DNA of 64,000 nt from Azospirillum sp. OGB3 (GCF_014192915.1 NZ_JACHYN010000003.1:124001-188000), one strand, 5' to 3'; shown: positions 37,426-46,190, counted from the stretch's first letter. The notes: generated from the letters alone by a model not told the origin. Made by a program: numbers and translations.

Positions 37426-38127
37426 ACGGCCTCCACGACCATAGTGCGAGAGAAGCACATAGCCTTGAAGGAAACATTACAACCGTATGGATTTTCGAGT
37501 GAACCCGGATCAAGGGGTTGCAAGCGCCGATTTGACTGAAAAAAGCCAAATGCAAGCGCAATGCGTTGAAAAAAGATGCTCAACGGCGGGCAGCGTTACT
37601 CATTGCATGTGGAAAGTGCGGTGGCGGAGGGGTGTCCGCTTACACTTGAATAAAAACAAATAGTTAATATCGACATGTCTCTGTTACCCATCAAAAAACC
37701 CATCAACAGGCGCCGATGAAGAGCGAAGTGCCGCGAACCTCAGCGACACTTTAGCAGCAAATGTTAGGCACCTACGGCGGCTCCTTCTCCAGGTCCTTCT
37801 CCAGGTCCTTCTCCGGCTTGATCTCCAAGTCGTTCTCCAGCTCGCGCACTATGTTGAGAACGAGCAAAAACACGCAAAACATGAGAATAGCAGATTGATT
37901 ATTAAGTTGCTGAAGAGAGCGCTTCCTCAACTGGAAAATCTCAACGTCTTGAATTTCTGATGTTTTCAAAATTCTCGAAAAACAAAATGGAATTTGGGGT
38001 GGCTAGAGGCTTGACCGCGAGATTCCGACTCGCATAGTTGAACTCATGCGAACACCAGCGCTTTAAAGCGCAATCCAACAACACCCCGCGAAACATTCAT
38101 ATGCATGAAGTGCAAAAGGAGCCTGCA
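37426..38127. other. Lower-GC junction between host and prophage; no convincing gene
   Basis: About 700 bases of visibly lower GC that mark the left end of the foreign DNA. A minus-strand frame at 37772-37969 (65 codons, TTG start, one hydrophobic stretch SAILMFCVFLLVLNIV and an acidic/basic repeat tail) is open but has no clear ribosome site, so I do not call it a gene. ACCCATCAA occurs twice at 37686 and 37698. No tRNA, integrase or clear attachment site is visible here. Confidence 0.6.
37782..37818. repeat. 12-bp tandem repeat
   Basis: Unit TTCTCCAGGTCC, two exact copies plus partials (CTCCTTCTCC...), near-copies continue to about 37840. If the minus-strand frame is translated it encodes LEKDLEKEPP-type repeats. 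Slippage-prone; significance unknown. Confidence 0.6.
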
Positions 38128-38319
38128 ATGCAGACGAATCCTATCGCTATGACTGTTGCTGAAGCTAAAGCAAAAATTGGTGTCGGGACGACAAAGTTTT
38201 ATGAGCTTCTCAATGAGGGAAAAATTGATGCTGTAAAAATTGGGCGCAAAACGCTGATTTTGACTAATTCTCTGGAGAAGTACGTGGCTAATCTTCCTCG
38301 GCGCCCCGTAAAACGATAA
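38128..38319 (+). CDS. Excisionase/AlpA-like helix-turn-helix protein
   Basis: 63 aa. Start at ATG 38128 with AAGGAG six bases upstream. Sequence reads as a MerR-type mini winged helix: MTVAEAKAKIGVGTTKFYEL, then LLNEGKIDAVKIGRKTLILT, ending in a basic tail RRPVKR. This is the excisionase/AlpA family fold used by phages for recombination directionality or early gene control. Lower GC than neighbours. No integrase is adjacent, so a regulator role is as likely as excision. Confidence 0.7.
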   Translation: MQTNPIAMTVAEAKAKIGVGTTKFYELLNEGKIDAVKIGRKTLILTNSLEKYVANLPRRPVKR

Positions 38320-38335
38320 GCAGGGAGGCCTAGCT

Positions 38336-38572
38336 GTGTCCGACATAATCATCTCAGCCATCCAGAAGAACGTGGCGGAGGAACTGCGCGTTACCCTGAC
38401 CGAGTTCAACGGCCATCCGCTGTGCGACCTCCGCACCTTCGTCGAGTACCGCAGCACCAGCGAAATCGGCCCCACGAAGAAGGGCGTCACGTTCGGCGTG
38501 GCGTTGCTCCCGCAGATCATCGCCGGCCTCCAGGACGCGGAAGCTGAGGCCCGGCGGCGGGGGCTGCTGTGA
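38336..38572 (+). CDS. PC4/YdbC-like ssDNA-binding protein
   Basis: 78 aa, GTG start at 38336 with GGGAGG upstream. The pattern ELRVTLTEFNGHPLCDLRTF, then PTKKGVTFGVALLPQIIAGL matches the transcriptional coactivator p15 (PC4) domain found in many alphaproteobacterial chromosomes and phages. Such proteins bind single-stranded DNA; a role in replication or early transcription of the phage is inference. Followed by a gene overlapping its stop by four bases. Confidence 0.65.
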   Translation: MSDIIISAIQKNVAEELRVTLTEFNGHPLCDLRTFVEYRSTSEIGPTKKGVTFGVALLPQIIAGLQDAEAEARRRGLL

Positions 38573-38760
38573 TGGGGGCAGGCGCAACACCCGCCAGCCG
38601 GAAGTTTGCTCCCAGTCACATCGACTGTGGGCGAACTGCGGCCGGACTGTGGTCGAACTCAGACCGCCGCCTTCTCGCAATTTCAAAGAGTTGGCCGAAA
38701 CCCCACCGGGCGCGGTGGGGCGCTGGTCGTGAAGGAATGGTGCGATGGGAAAGCCTTTAA
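38569..38760 (+). CDS. Small hypothetical protein
   Basis: 63 codons starting ATGATG, coupled to the preceding stop (TGA at 38570-38572) and ending inside the next gene's start. Basic, Trp/Arg/Ser-rich, no recognised domain. A second frame across the same stretch is also open, so coding status is uncertain. Confidence 0.3.
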   Translation: MMGAGATPASRKFAPSHIDCGRTAAGLWSNSDRRLLAISKSWPKPHRARWGAGREGMVRWESL

Positions 38761-39740
38761 GTCCGAAGATCAAGGATGTCGGCGGCCCCCCTAGCGATCA
38801 AGCTTGGGTCTGGGCGTCAACAGAATTGATGAGTTCGCCGGCATGGCGAGCTCGGTCGATTTACTGTGTTCGCCTTATCGAGTTCTTGCAAATCGAACAC
38901 ATGGCCCATGGTGGTTATGAAAACGGGAAGTTGAAGGCCACTTACGATCAGCTTGATAGATTCGGGATTCCCCGAAAATACATCAAGGCAACCATACAAG
39001 AAGCCGAGGGGTTGCGGCTAATTGAGGTTCAGCAGGGAGGGCAAAAGGGTGTGGTGGAGAACCACGCCAGCCTTTACCGGCTTACCTTTTATCATTCGAG
39101 CGTTAAAGGACGGCCTGGGGAGCGCTCGTACTATGTGGCGCCAAGCAACGAGTGGAAGACGATCACGGCTGAAATGGCCAGAGAGGTTGAGAGAACTGCA
39201 ACTGAAGCCCGATCAGCCTCGCGTGTGGGGCGGAGTGAACGGTCTAAACGGTCGGCGGGAGATAAACGGAACGCAAGTTCCCGCGTAGGGAACTTAAACG
39301 GTTCCCGCGTAGGGAACTCCGACGATTCAGAAACCATGCAAAATCAATCACTAAACGAAGTACCCTATGCGGGAACCGCTATATATATCTTGGCCCCCCA
39401 CAGCGAACCGCCCGGCGATGGACAAACGTTTACCGCCACCGCCTTCGATCTCGAGACACAGCCCGTGGTCGTTCCTCCAGATGACACCCTCCGCTGTGCC
39501 CTGAAATCCCGCCTTTTGGATCTCGGACGCGGCGGCGTCTCAGGCATCGCCAGAGCCGTAGGTGTCGAACGCTCTACGCTCTCGAATTTTGCCGCTGGCC
39601 GCACTGATCTAGGCAACGGCCCGCGCCAGAGGCTCATTGACCTGCTGACTTCGGTAGAGGAATCGTCACATGGCAAACAAGAGCAGCAACAGGATGCCAC
39701 CCCGTTATGGTCGCGTCACAACATTGCAAGAGCTTCGTGA
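38745..39740 (+). CDS. Phage replication-initiation-like protein with two helix-turn-helix regions
   Basis: 331 aa. N-terminal winged-helix-like domain (about 20-130: YCVRLIEFLQIEHMAHGGYE, then KATYDQLDRFGIPRKYIKA), a Ser/Arg/Asn-rich linker (about 150-210), and a C-terminal helix-turn-helix ([20 protein letters not shown]). The layout and position resemble phage replication proteins of the lambda-O/helix-turn-helix type, and the linker-coding DNA carries iteron-like palindromes and an AT-rich stretch, as in the lambda O gene. Start ATG 38745 after AAGGAATGG. I recognise the architecture, not a named family. Confidence 0.6.
   Translation: MGKPLSPKIKDVGGPPSDQAWVWASTELMSSPAWRARSIYCVRLIEFLQIEHMAHGGYENGKLKATYDQLDRFGIPRKYIKATIQEAEGLRLIEVQQGGQKGVVENHASLYRLTFYHSSVKGRPGERSYYVAPSNEWKTITAEMAREVERTATEARSASRVGRSERSKRSAGDKRNASSRVGNLNGSRVGNSDDSETMQNQSLNEVPYAGTAIYILAPHSEPPGDGQTFTATAFDLETQPVVVPPDDTLRCALKSRLLDLGRGGVSGIARAVGVERSTLSNFAAGRTDLGNGPRQRLIDLLTSVEESSHGKQEQQQDATPLWSRHNIARAS
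39276..39392 (+). other. Putative replication origin: iterons plus AT-rich stretch within the replication gene
   Basis: Two direct copies of GTTCCCGCGTAGGGAAC (in 39276-39294 as AGTTCCCGCGTAGGGAACT, and from 39301), each a palindrome with a GCGTA centre, and a third inverted, imperfect copy TACCCTATGCGGGAACC at about 39361-39377. Immediately after lies the AT run CTATATATATC (39380-39390), unusual in this high-GC DNA. Iterons plus an AT-rich unwinding element inside the initiator gene is the lambda ori layout. Confidence 0.6.
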
Positions 39741-39966
39741 GCGCGAGCGGTTCCGGTTTAATGCCGAGATCCTGACTGGCAATTTCCCATCACCACCGGA
39801 TCGTGCTGCCCCGGCCGGTCCCGAAGGCCGCAAGGGCGAACTGGTCATCGGCGCATTCCCCATCGGCTCCGCCTTGGTCATGCCGTCGGCGCGCCCCAAA
39901 CCCCCACGCCGCCGCGGTCGCCGTCAAGTGCAACTCGTCTTGGACCTCCAGCCGCCGCGGGACTGA
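39670..39966 (+). CDS. Small hypothetical phage protein
   Basis: 98 aa, starting inside the end of the replication gene in another frame (71-base overlap). Contains LQELRERERFRFNAEILTGN then a proline/arginine-rich second half (PKPPRRRGRRQVQLVLDLQP). No recognised domain; a nucleic-acid-binding role would fit the basic tail. Confidence 0.5.
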   Translation: MANKSSNRMPPRYGRVTTLQELRERERFRFNAEILTGNFPSPPDRAAPAGPEGRKGELVIGAFPIGSALVMPSARPKPPRRRGRRQVQLVLDLQPPRD

Positions 39967-40521
39967 TGCCTGCGGTCCCGCTTTGGTCCCTCAGCGGACT
40001 TGCCTTATGTCCTGGGATATCCCTCTGGCCGGTCTCCCATGCCTCCAACCGCCACAACCACCACGGCTCACACCACCGAATCACCTGAAGTAAAAGAGGA
40101 ATTGCCGATTTCTGTGTGACCGGTCAACCACCGCCGGCTCCACCGCCAGCACCACCGAAACGGCGATAAAACGTCACGGCCGTCACGAATCCGGCACAGA
40201 GGCAGCACGCCAACCGGCACACCTCACAGCCGGACAACTGGTTGACCCAGCATGCAGAATTCTGGTCACGTCGGTGCAGCCGGCACGGTGCCGGCACAGG
40301 AGGTGAACCGGCCCCGGCACGGCGTCACCCCTCGCCCCGCCGCCCCGGCGAAATTCGGCCCCACGCCGCTGCCTTGGAGATGGGGTTTGAGTGAGGAAAC
40401 TTCCCGAGGCAAGGATCTGTCGAGGAAAATTGAATTTTAGTGGTCTGGCGAGATGCGTCGTTGTTCGTCCGCGACTCGGAGGAGGCTATCCTTGCGGTGG
40501 TCTCTCAAATCATTTCGGATC
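39967..40521. other. Intergenic stretch with no supportable gene
   Basis: About 555 bases rich in CCACCGCC and GCCGGCAC motifs. A 62-codon frame from ATG 40252 is open but has no family features and weak initiation context. A short inverted repeat GCCGGCACGGTGCCGGC lies near 40290. Possibly a degenerate gene or a regulatory spacer before the large unknown gene at 40522. Confidence 0.5.
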
Positions 40522-42102
40522 ATGAGCAAGCTCGACGCTCCACCTTCTGTCCCTTTGCTCGAAGCCGCCACCGCCGTGCCGGTCCCGACTGGTGACCAGC
40601 TCGTCCAGGCCGAACCGGACGCCATGCAGTGGTGCCGGACCTTCTGGCGGAGCATGCAGGACCGTCTACGCCGCAAGGCCCGGGAACTGGAGCGCGAAGC
40701 CGAACGCCGTGACGGCATCGCAGCGAACCTGAACGTCTGGGTGGCGCGCAATTTCCCTTGGGTGCACGGCTCGCGCAACGCCGCCCGCCTCGACGCGATC
40801 AGCTTCCGCGCCGCCGCGGCGATCTGTCGGGAGGGTTCTGCCTATGCTCGTTCCGCGCTGGCCGATCTGAGCGCCGATCCCGCAGGTCCGTTCATTGTGC
40901 CGGCGGCGATCCTGGAGCGCGCCGAGTCCGCGACCGAGCGCGATGGCGAATGGACCGGTGGCGACCGCCTGGCCCCAGACACGCTGTCCGCGATCCGCAT
41001 TCCCGACGTCGACCGGCTGGCGCATCGCCGCGCCGACCTCGGGTTTCCGCCGACCTTCGAGATGACCGATCCGGAGCATGAGGGAGACGCCGACGCCCGG
41101 CGATGGAGCCGGTTCTTCCGTCTCGACGGCTCCGTCGACTGGCCGCGGGTGATCGACGTGACCAAGGAGGTGCAGGCCTCGCTCGCCGGCCGCCGTGCCG
41201 CGCGGGCCGCTGATGCCCAGGTTGCGGAGAGCCGAGATCGCCAGCGACTCGCTGAGGCCGCCACCGCCTCGCCGCTGCACCACCTGTGCGCCAAGTCCAC
41301 CGACGGCCCGGCGCTGGTTATTCCGTTCGTGCGTGAGGGCAGCAGCGGTGAGCGCCGGAACACGCTCGACGATTCGGACGGCTACGTCGGTGCGCCGGCC
41401 GGCGAGGTGAGAACGCCGCTCCAGCAACTCGTCGCGGCCCGGCAGATTGACGCCGTCCAGGCCGCTGCCGGGGAGTTGTTTGCCCAGCAATTCGTTACCG
41501 CCGACTTCGCCCTGGGGAAGGGCACCGACTACGCCTTGGTGCGCGGCGGCGAGATGGTCGCCGAGAAGATACCCAGCACCGAGGCCGAGGAGGCCCGACG
41601 TTGGGTTTTCGCAGCCATGGACGCGCTTGGCGGCGGCGCCTCGCCGGCGGCGATGGCAGTGTGGTCGGTGGTAGGAGCGCAGACTGCGCTCGACAGGTTC
41701 GCGCGTTCACGCCACTTCCGGATGCCCGGCGGCCAGCGCTGGCTCTCCGTGGAGGAGGCGGAGGGAGTCCTGCGCCAGGGGCTGGCCGCGCTCGCTGCTT
41801 ACCTTACCGCGCCGACGGTCGAGCACCAGCACCGACGCCACGGGCTGAAGGTCCGGGTGGACGGGGCGGTGGAGCTGTCCTTCCTGGTTGGCTCCAGGCG
41901 GTTCAAGGTGGTGGCGACCTATGATCCCGCTCGGAAAGCTTGGGTGGGGCATAGGATGGCGCCGCGGAAGCTCCGCGAAGGTGAGAAGACCCCTACGGAG
42001 TTCCGGCACTGGAGCGTGAAGGCGGTGAATATCGCTCAGTTGGCCGAGGCGGCTGTCGGGGCAGCGGTGTCGTACTGCCGGGCGCTGACCAAGGCGCAAT
42101 AG
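40522..42102 (+). CDS. Large hypothetical phage-region protein
   Basis: 526 aa from ATG 40522 (MSKLDAPPS); the frame is open 23 codons further up but with a poor start. Not recognised. Charged helical region with a WCRTFWRSMQDRLRRKAREL stretch near the start, an Ala/Arg-rich middle, and a C-terminal part with KVRVDGAVELSFLVGSRRFK. High GC and clear codon bias support a real gene. It lies between the replication and packaging modules, where phages carry accessory or defence/anti-defence genes. Confidence 0.7.
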   Translation: MSKLDAPPSVPLLEAATAVPVPTGDQLVQAEPDAMQWCRTFWRSMQDRLRRKARELEREAERRDGIAANLNVWVARNFPWVHGSRNAARLDAISFRAAAAICREGSAYARSALADLSADPAGPFIVPAAILERAESATERDGEWTGGDRLAPDTLSAIRIPDVDRLAHRRADLGFPPTFEMTDPEHEGDADARRWSRFFRLDGSVDWPRVIDVTKEVQASLAGRRAARAADAQVAESRDRQRLAEAATASPLHHLCAKSTDGPALVIPFVREGSSGERRNTLDDSDGYVGAPAGEVRTPLQQLVAARQIDAVQAAAGELFAQQFVTADFALGKGTDYALVRGGEMVAEKIPSTEAEEARRWVFAAMDALGGGASPAAMAVWSVVGAQTALDRFARSRHFRMPGGQRWLSVEEAEGVLRQGLAALAAYLTAPTVEHQHRRHGLKVRVDGAVELSFLVGSRRFKVVATYDPARKAWVGHRMAPRKLREGEKTPTEFRHWSVKAVNIAQLAEAAVGAAVSYCRALTKAQ

Positions 42103-42208
42103 AACGTCCGTCTTTGAGGCTCTCCTTTGCGTTGTTGAGCCCGTTCAGATCGCCATGCGACGATGAGGGGTGATCAGGTGCCTTTGAATGACGGGCTCGG
42201 AGGCTTCG

Positions 42209-42529
42209 ATGGCGAAGGTAAAAGCTATCGGTCAGCGTGGTTCTTGGTTTGCCGACGTGGATGGCGAAAGGCTTCCCTGCGTCCACCAGCATTGGGTGGC
42301 AGGCAATCGTTACCATGACCCACAGGCGATCCCTGGCGAGAAAAAATGGGATGAATTGATTGGAGCAATAAGGCGTGGCCGTGTCATCCTAACAAAAGAT
42401 AAGGTATCCGCTGATCAACGTTCTTTTAAAAGGCGCGGATATGTAGCGGTTTTCGCCGTTGATGACGTTAAAGTTTATGGGAATGATTTAACATTCCGCC
42501 TCGCAAACAGAATTTCTGAGTTAGTTTAG
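42209..42529 (+). CDS. Hypothetical protein
   Basis: 106 aa from ATG 42209 (MAKVKAIGQRGSWFADVDGE); a start seven codons upstream is possible. Lower GC toward the 3' end than its neighbours, which suggests recent acquisition. No recognised domain. Its stop overlaps the stop of the opposite-strand GapR-like fragment by nine bases. Confidence 0.55.
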   Translation: MAKVKAIGQRGSWFADVDGERLPCVHQHWVAGNRYHDPQAIPGEKKWDELIGAIRRGRVILTKDKVSADQRSFKRRGYVAVFAVDDVKVYGNDLTFRLANRISELV

Positions 42530-42694
42530 TAGGGAAAATTCCTGCCTGTCTGCGAGTATCCCGACTGTCCCTATCCGCAGCATCTGTTTGTAGGTGCTGA
42601 CGGTGGCCTCCATCTCAATTCGGTGGGCCGACGCGATGCTGCGGAGCCTGATGACCTCGCGCAGTGCCACGACATTGAAGCCGGTCGCCTCCAT
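42521..42694 (-). CDS. GapR/DUF2312-like fragment
   Basis: 57 aa with ATG at 42694 and AGAGG upstream. The core GFNVVALREVIRLRSIASAH followed by R-x-E and STYKQMLRIG matches the second half of GapR, the small alphaproteobacterial nucleoid protein (about 80-90 aa) that binds overtwisted DNA. The N-terminal coiled-coil helix of GapR is missing or unrecognisable upstream, so this may be a truncated copy. An extra C-terminal tail of about 15 residues is present. Confidence 0.45.
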   Translation of the reverse strand: MEATGFNVVALREVIRLRSIASAHRIEMEATVSTYKQMLRIGTVGILADRQEFSLLN

Positions 42695-42905
42695 CTCTGT
42701 GCCTCTACCGGCCCCGCGACACTCCGCCAGTAGCACATGTAATCTATGGGCTGAAATCAGCGCTTGAGACCTCTTGATAACCCCCTTGACAGCTCGTTCG
42801 AGAAAAAGTAGTAGTTGTCTCGATAGGCGTAGTGTGCCTGCCAAAAATTCATCCCCCTGAGAATCCGCCCGCCCGCCCGACTCGCCCGTGGCGGGTTTCG
42901 TTGTC

Positions 42906-43100
42906 TCAGGGAGTGGCATCCTTGCCCTGTTGCGTGACAGAAGGATCGATCTGATCGAACCGCCTCCACATCGCGAAGGCGAGCCGGGCGGTGAGGTCGG
43001 CGGCTTTGTCAACGGTCTGAGCATCATAGTTGGTCTTCGCGATGAGGATGGCGGTCGCCTGAATGCAGGCCGCCTTGATGATGGCTTCGTCCGTCGGCAT
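42906..43100 (-). CDS. Small hypothetical phage protein
   Basis: 64 aa, ATG at 43100 preceded by GAGAAGTGACCG. Helical sequence (DEAIIKAACIQATAILIAKT, then AADLTARLAFAMWRRFDQID) with normal amino-acid composition. No recognised family. Opposite in direction to the late genes, as are other small phage accessory genes. Confidence 0.5.
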   Translation of the reverse strand: MPTDEAIIKAACIQATAILIAKTNYDAQTVDKAADLTARLAFAMWRRFDQIDPSVTQQGKDATP

Positions 43101-43225
43101 CGGTCACTTCTCGCGTTAGTTTGCGCGATCAAGCTGCGGTCTGAAGGGTCGTCCTGCCCACGAGTGCATCTGGGGTGCAACATCAGGTGAGCTGAAGTTG
43201 TCCTAAGATTCGAAGGTGTGTGCCG

Positions 43226-43561
43226 ATGCCCGGAAATCCGTTCTACCGCTCCTCCTTCTGGTTCGTTCTCCGCCGCGAGGCACTGAAGCGTGACGGGTAC
43301 CACTGCACGGTGGAGGGCTGCCAGACGCCGACGCACGCCCTCCACGTCGACCACATCCAGACTCGCCCGCGGGGTGCCACCGGTCCGACGTCCGCTGACG
43401 TGCTGCCCAACCTGCGGACCCTGTGCGGCAATCACGACCGCATGGTGAAGGAGGGCGCCAGCGGGCGTAGGGGCAACGGTGGGCAGCTAATCGTCCGGGG
43501 CTGCGACGCGTCAGGCCGGCCGCTCGATCCCAACCATCCCTGGAACAAGCGGGGCGCCTGA
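43226..43561 (+). CDS. HNH endonuclease
   Basis: 111 aa; ATG 43226 preferred (GAAGG nine bases upstream) over a GTG two codons earlier. Seen: FWFVLRREALKRDGYHC, CTVEGC, HVDHIQTRPRG and NLRTLCGNHDRMVKEG, the HNH motif with its zinc-binding cysteines. HNH proteins encoded just before terminase are usual in HK97-like phages and help terminase cut at cos or pac sites. Confidence 0.88.
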   Translation: MPGNPFYRSSFWFVLRREALKRDGYHCTVEGCQTPTHALHVDHIQTRPRGATGPTSADVLPNLRTLCGNHDRMVKEGASGRRGNGGQLIVRGCDASGRPLDPNHPWNKRGA

Positions 43562-43798
43562 TCGGCGTCGCCGCGGTCGTTCACCCCGCGCTCAGCCTGG
43601 ACCCTGCTGAGACAGACCACTCTCCGCCCTGCCGGAGAAGCCGACATCCGGAGGCACGGCCAGCATCATCAACCCGCCGGGTAGGGGGGCCTCCAATCTC
43701 GGGGGAAAGAGGGGGCTGGGACCGGTTGGGGCCTCCATTTTCACAAAACTTGAAATTCGGGGAGGGGGTTTCCGACCGCCCTTTCGGAGAAAATCGCC

Positions 43799-44251
43799 AT
43801 GACACTCACGGTGATCGACGGTGCTGGCCTCGATATCGAGGAACCGGATTGGGATGCCCTGATCCCCAATGCCGGGCGCAGCAAGGCCGGCGACAATAGC
43901 CGGTGGCGCGCGGTGGCCGGCCAGGAATGGCGCCGGGTCACCGCGGCGATGCGCGCGGCTGGTACCCTTGGCCCGGAGAACCGGCACCAGCTCCAGCGTT
44001 TGGTCCTCAGCTACGTCCGGTACGACATCGCGGCGGCCAAGATGTTCCAGGGCGGCGCGGTGGTGAAGTCGCCCCGCACCAAGGTCCCGATGCACAGCCT
44101 GTGGCAGGCGGAGATGCGTCAGGCCGACGAAGCGGCGACCAAGGCGGAGGTGGAACTCGGGATTCCGCCGCGGCGCCGGGGCGGCGCCACCGCTGCCAAG
44201 CGCAACACGAAGAAGCGGACCGCAGCCCATGACTTCCTTGCCAGCCGCTGA
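43799..44251 (+). CDS. Terminase small subunit (P27-type)
   Basis: 150 aa. Central helix-rich part with RWRAVAGQEWRRVTAAMRAA and LQRLVLSYVRYDIAAAKMFQ, then SPRTKVPMHSLWQAEMRQAD and EVELGIPPRRR, the arrangement of P27-family small terminases. Recognises the packaging site. Its last 23 bases overlap the large-subunit gene. Confidence 0.8.
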   Translation: MTLTVIDGAGLDIEEPDWDALIPNAGRSKAGDNSRWRAVAGQEWRRVTAAMRAAGTLGPENRHQLQRLVLSYVRYDIAAAKMFQGGAVVKSPRTKVPMHSLWQAEMRQADEAATKAEVELGIPPRRRGGATAAKRNTKKRTAAHDFLASR

Positions 44252-46028
44252 CACCGTCGCCCGCATCTGCCAGGAGGTCACGGCCGAACGCATCGTCGTC
44301 GGCGATCTCGTCGGGCGGGCGGTTGAACGGCATCTTCGCGACCTGAGGGACGGACCGGGACGCGGGCTGGTGTTCGATGTCGCCGCGGCGGAGCGGGCGA
44401 TCCGGTGGTTCCCGTCCATGCTGACCATCACCGGCGGCGTGAAGGCGAACGAGCCTTTCAATCTGCTGTGGTATCAAGCCTTCATCACGGGCCAGCTCTT
44501 CGGCTGGAAGCGGGCGGACACCGGGTTCTGGCGGTTCCGCTCCGTTTGGGTGGAAACCGGTAAAGGACAGGGAAAAAGCCCGTGGATGGCCGGGCTTGGC
44601 CTCTATGGCTTGCGCTTTTCCGGTGTTCCGCGGGCCGAGGTCTATTCGGCGGCGGCCACCAAGGATCAGGCGCGCGTCATCTTCAAGGACGCCGTCTCGA
44701 TGGTACGGGCACAGGTCCCGGACAACGACGAGACGCTGGAGCAGTTCTGCGGCATCCGCCCCCGTGGCACCGGCGACGAAACCTGGAAGCTCGAATGGGA
44801 TGGGGCGGCGGAAGGGCTCGGGACCTGCACCTTTTCCCCGGTGGCGTCGTCGGACACGCAGTCCGGGCCGAAGCCGTTGCTGGTGCTGGTCGATGAGGTG
44901 CACGAGCTGAAGAGCGCGGACGTCATTGAGACCTGGGAACAGGCAATCACCAAGGTACCGGGGAACTCGTGTCTGATCATGGGCACGAACACCGCGGCGG
45001 CCGATCAGGTCGTCGGCACCGAGTACAGCGACTATTATGAGGACGTGGTGCTGGGCGCCCGAGAGGACGACACCTCGCTCGTCTTCATCGCCCGGACCGA
45101 CAAGGACGACAAGCCCTTCGAGGACCCCTCTTGCTGGGCAAAGTCGCTGCCGGCGCTCGGGGTGACGTTCGAACGTTCGAACATCCAGGCGCAGGTGCAG
45201 AAGGCGCAAGGGCTTCCGTCGAAAGAGCTGGCGGTTAAACGGTTGTACTTCGGCGTCAAGGTCGGTGCCGCGGACTGCTGGATCGAATGGGGGCTGTGGG
45301 AATCGGTCCTGGGCGACATCGACGAGGCCGAATTCCGGGACTGGGACTGCTGGCTCTCCCTGGACCAGTCGAACCGCATCGACTTCACCGCCCTCGGCAA
45401 GACCTGGATTCGTCCGACGGACGGGCACCGCTTCGTCAAGGTTCGCTATTTCACGCCAGCGGACACGCTGGCGCAGCGGGCCGACGAGGACAAGGCGCCC
45501 TACGTGGCTTGGGCGCGCGAGGGCCTGATCGAAGCCGTGCCGGGCCCGACCATCCCGAAGGCCCACGTAGCGCGGGCGGTGAAGGAAGAGATGGTCCGTA
45601 ACCGCGTCGTCGGCATGGCCTTCGATCCCGCCCAGATTCAGGACTTCGAGGAAGCGGCCCGGGACGTCGGGCTCGACGTCTGGCGCTACGAGGGGCCGGA
45701 CAAGCCCGGTGGATCGGGGCTCAAGATGGTGCGCCACGGACAAGGGCCTCGGGGGTTCGACAGCCCCTCGTCGCTGTGGATGCCGCGGTCGGTTCGAGAG
45801 ACCGAAGAGGCCATCGTCAACAAGGCCGTCACCATCCACCGGTCGCCCGTCACGAACCTGTGCAGCGCGAACCTGATGCTCGCTGATGACGGGCTCGGCA
45901 ACCGGACGCCGGCCAAGCGGCGGTCCCGTGGCCGCATCGACGGAATGCTCACGGTGATCATGGGCATGGGGGCGGCGGGCGGAATGGTCAGCAAGGCAAC
46001 CCAGAAATCTTGGTGGGAGGAAGACTGA
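44229..46028 (+). CDS. Terminase large subunit
   Basis: 599 aa packaging ATPase/nuclease. Seen: adenine-binding region FNLLWYQAFITGQLFGWK, Walker A variant VETGKGQGKSPW (about 109-117), Walker B LLVLVDEVHEL (about 218), motif III MGTNTAAAD, and the nuclease domain opening with DCWLSLDQSNRIDFTALG. HK97/P27-type TerL. Its last 118 bases are the first copy of an exact 140-bp tandem duplication that runs into the portal gene, so the C-terminus may have been altered. Confidence 0.92.
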   Translation: MTSLPAADTVARICQEVTAERIVVGDLVGRAVERHLRDLRDGPGRGLVFDVAAAERAIRWFPSMLTITGGVKANEPFNLLWYQAFITGQLFGWKRADTGFWRFRSVWVETGKGQGKSPWMAGLGLYGLRFSGVPRAEVYSAAATKDQARVIFKDAVSMVRAQVPDNDETLEQFCGIRPRGTGDETWKLEWDGAAEGLGTCTFSPVASSDTQSGPKPLLVLVDEVHELKSADVIETWEQAITKVPGNSCLIMGTNTAAADQVVGTEYSDYYEDVVLGAREDDTSLVFIARTDKDDKPFEDPSCWAKSLPALGVTFERSNIQAQVQKAQGLPSKELAVKRLYFGVKVGAADCWIEWGLWESVLGDIDEAEFRDWDCWLSLDQSNRIDFTALGKTWIRPTDGHRFVKVRYFTPADTLAQRADEDKAPYVAWAREGLIEAVPGPTIPKAHVARAVKEEMVRNRVVGMAFDPAQIQDFEEAARDVGLDVWRYEGPDKPGGSGLKMVRHGQGPRGFDSPSSLWMPRSVRETEEAIVNKAVTIHRSPVTNLCSANLMLADDGLGNRTPAKRRSRGRIDGMLTVIMGMGAAGGMVSKATQKSWWEED

Positions 46029-46190
46029 TATGGGATTCTGGTCGCGCCTCGGCCAAGCGGCGGTCCCGTGGCCGCATCGACGGAATGCTCACGGTGATCA
46101 TGGGCATGGGGGCGGCGGGCGGAATGGTCAGCAAGGCAACCCAGAAATCTTGGTGGGAGGAAGACTGATATGGGATTCTGGTCGCGCCTC
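45911..46190 (+). repeat. Exact 140-bp tandem duplication at the terminase/portal junction
   Basis: Bases 45911-46050 and 46051-46190 are identical throughout. The unit carries the terminase 3' end, its stop, and the first eight codons of the portal gene. Since 140 is not a multiple of three, the first portal start (ATG 46030) reads into a 78-codon nonsense frame and only the second (ATG 46170) continues into portal. Either a recent duplication, tolerated because it restores both genes, or an assembly artefact. Confidence 0.97.

Noticed and set aside
37772-37969. 65-codon minus-strand ORF with a hydrophobic segment and repeat tail
   Set aside because: TTG start, no ribosome site, and the C-terminal part is only a translated 12-bp tandem repeat.
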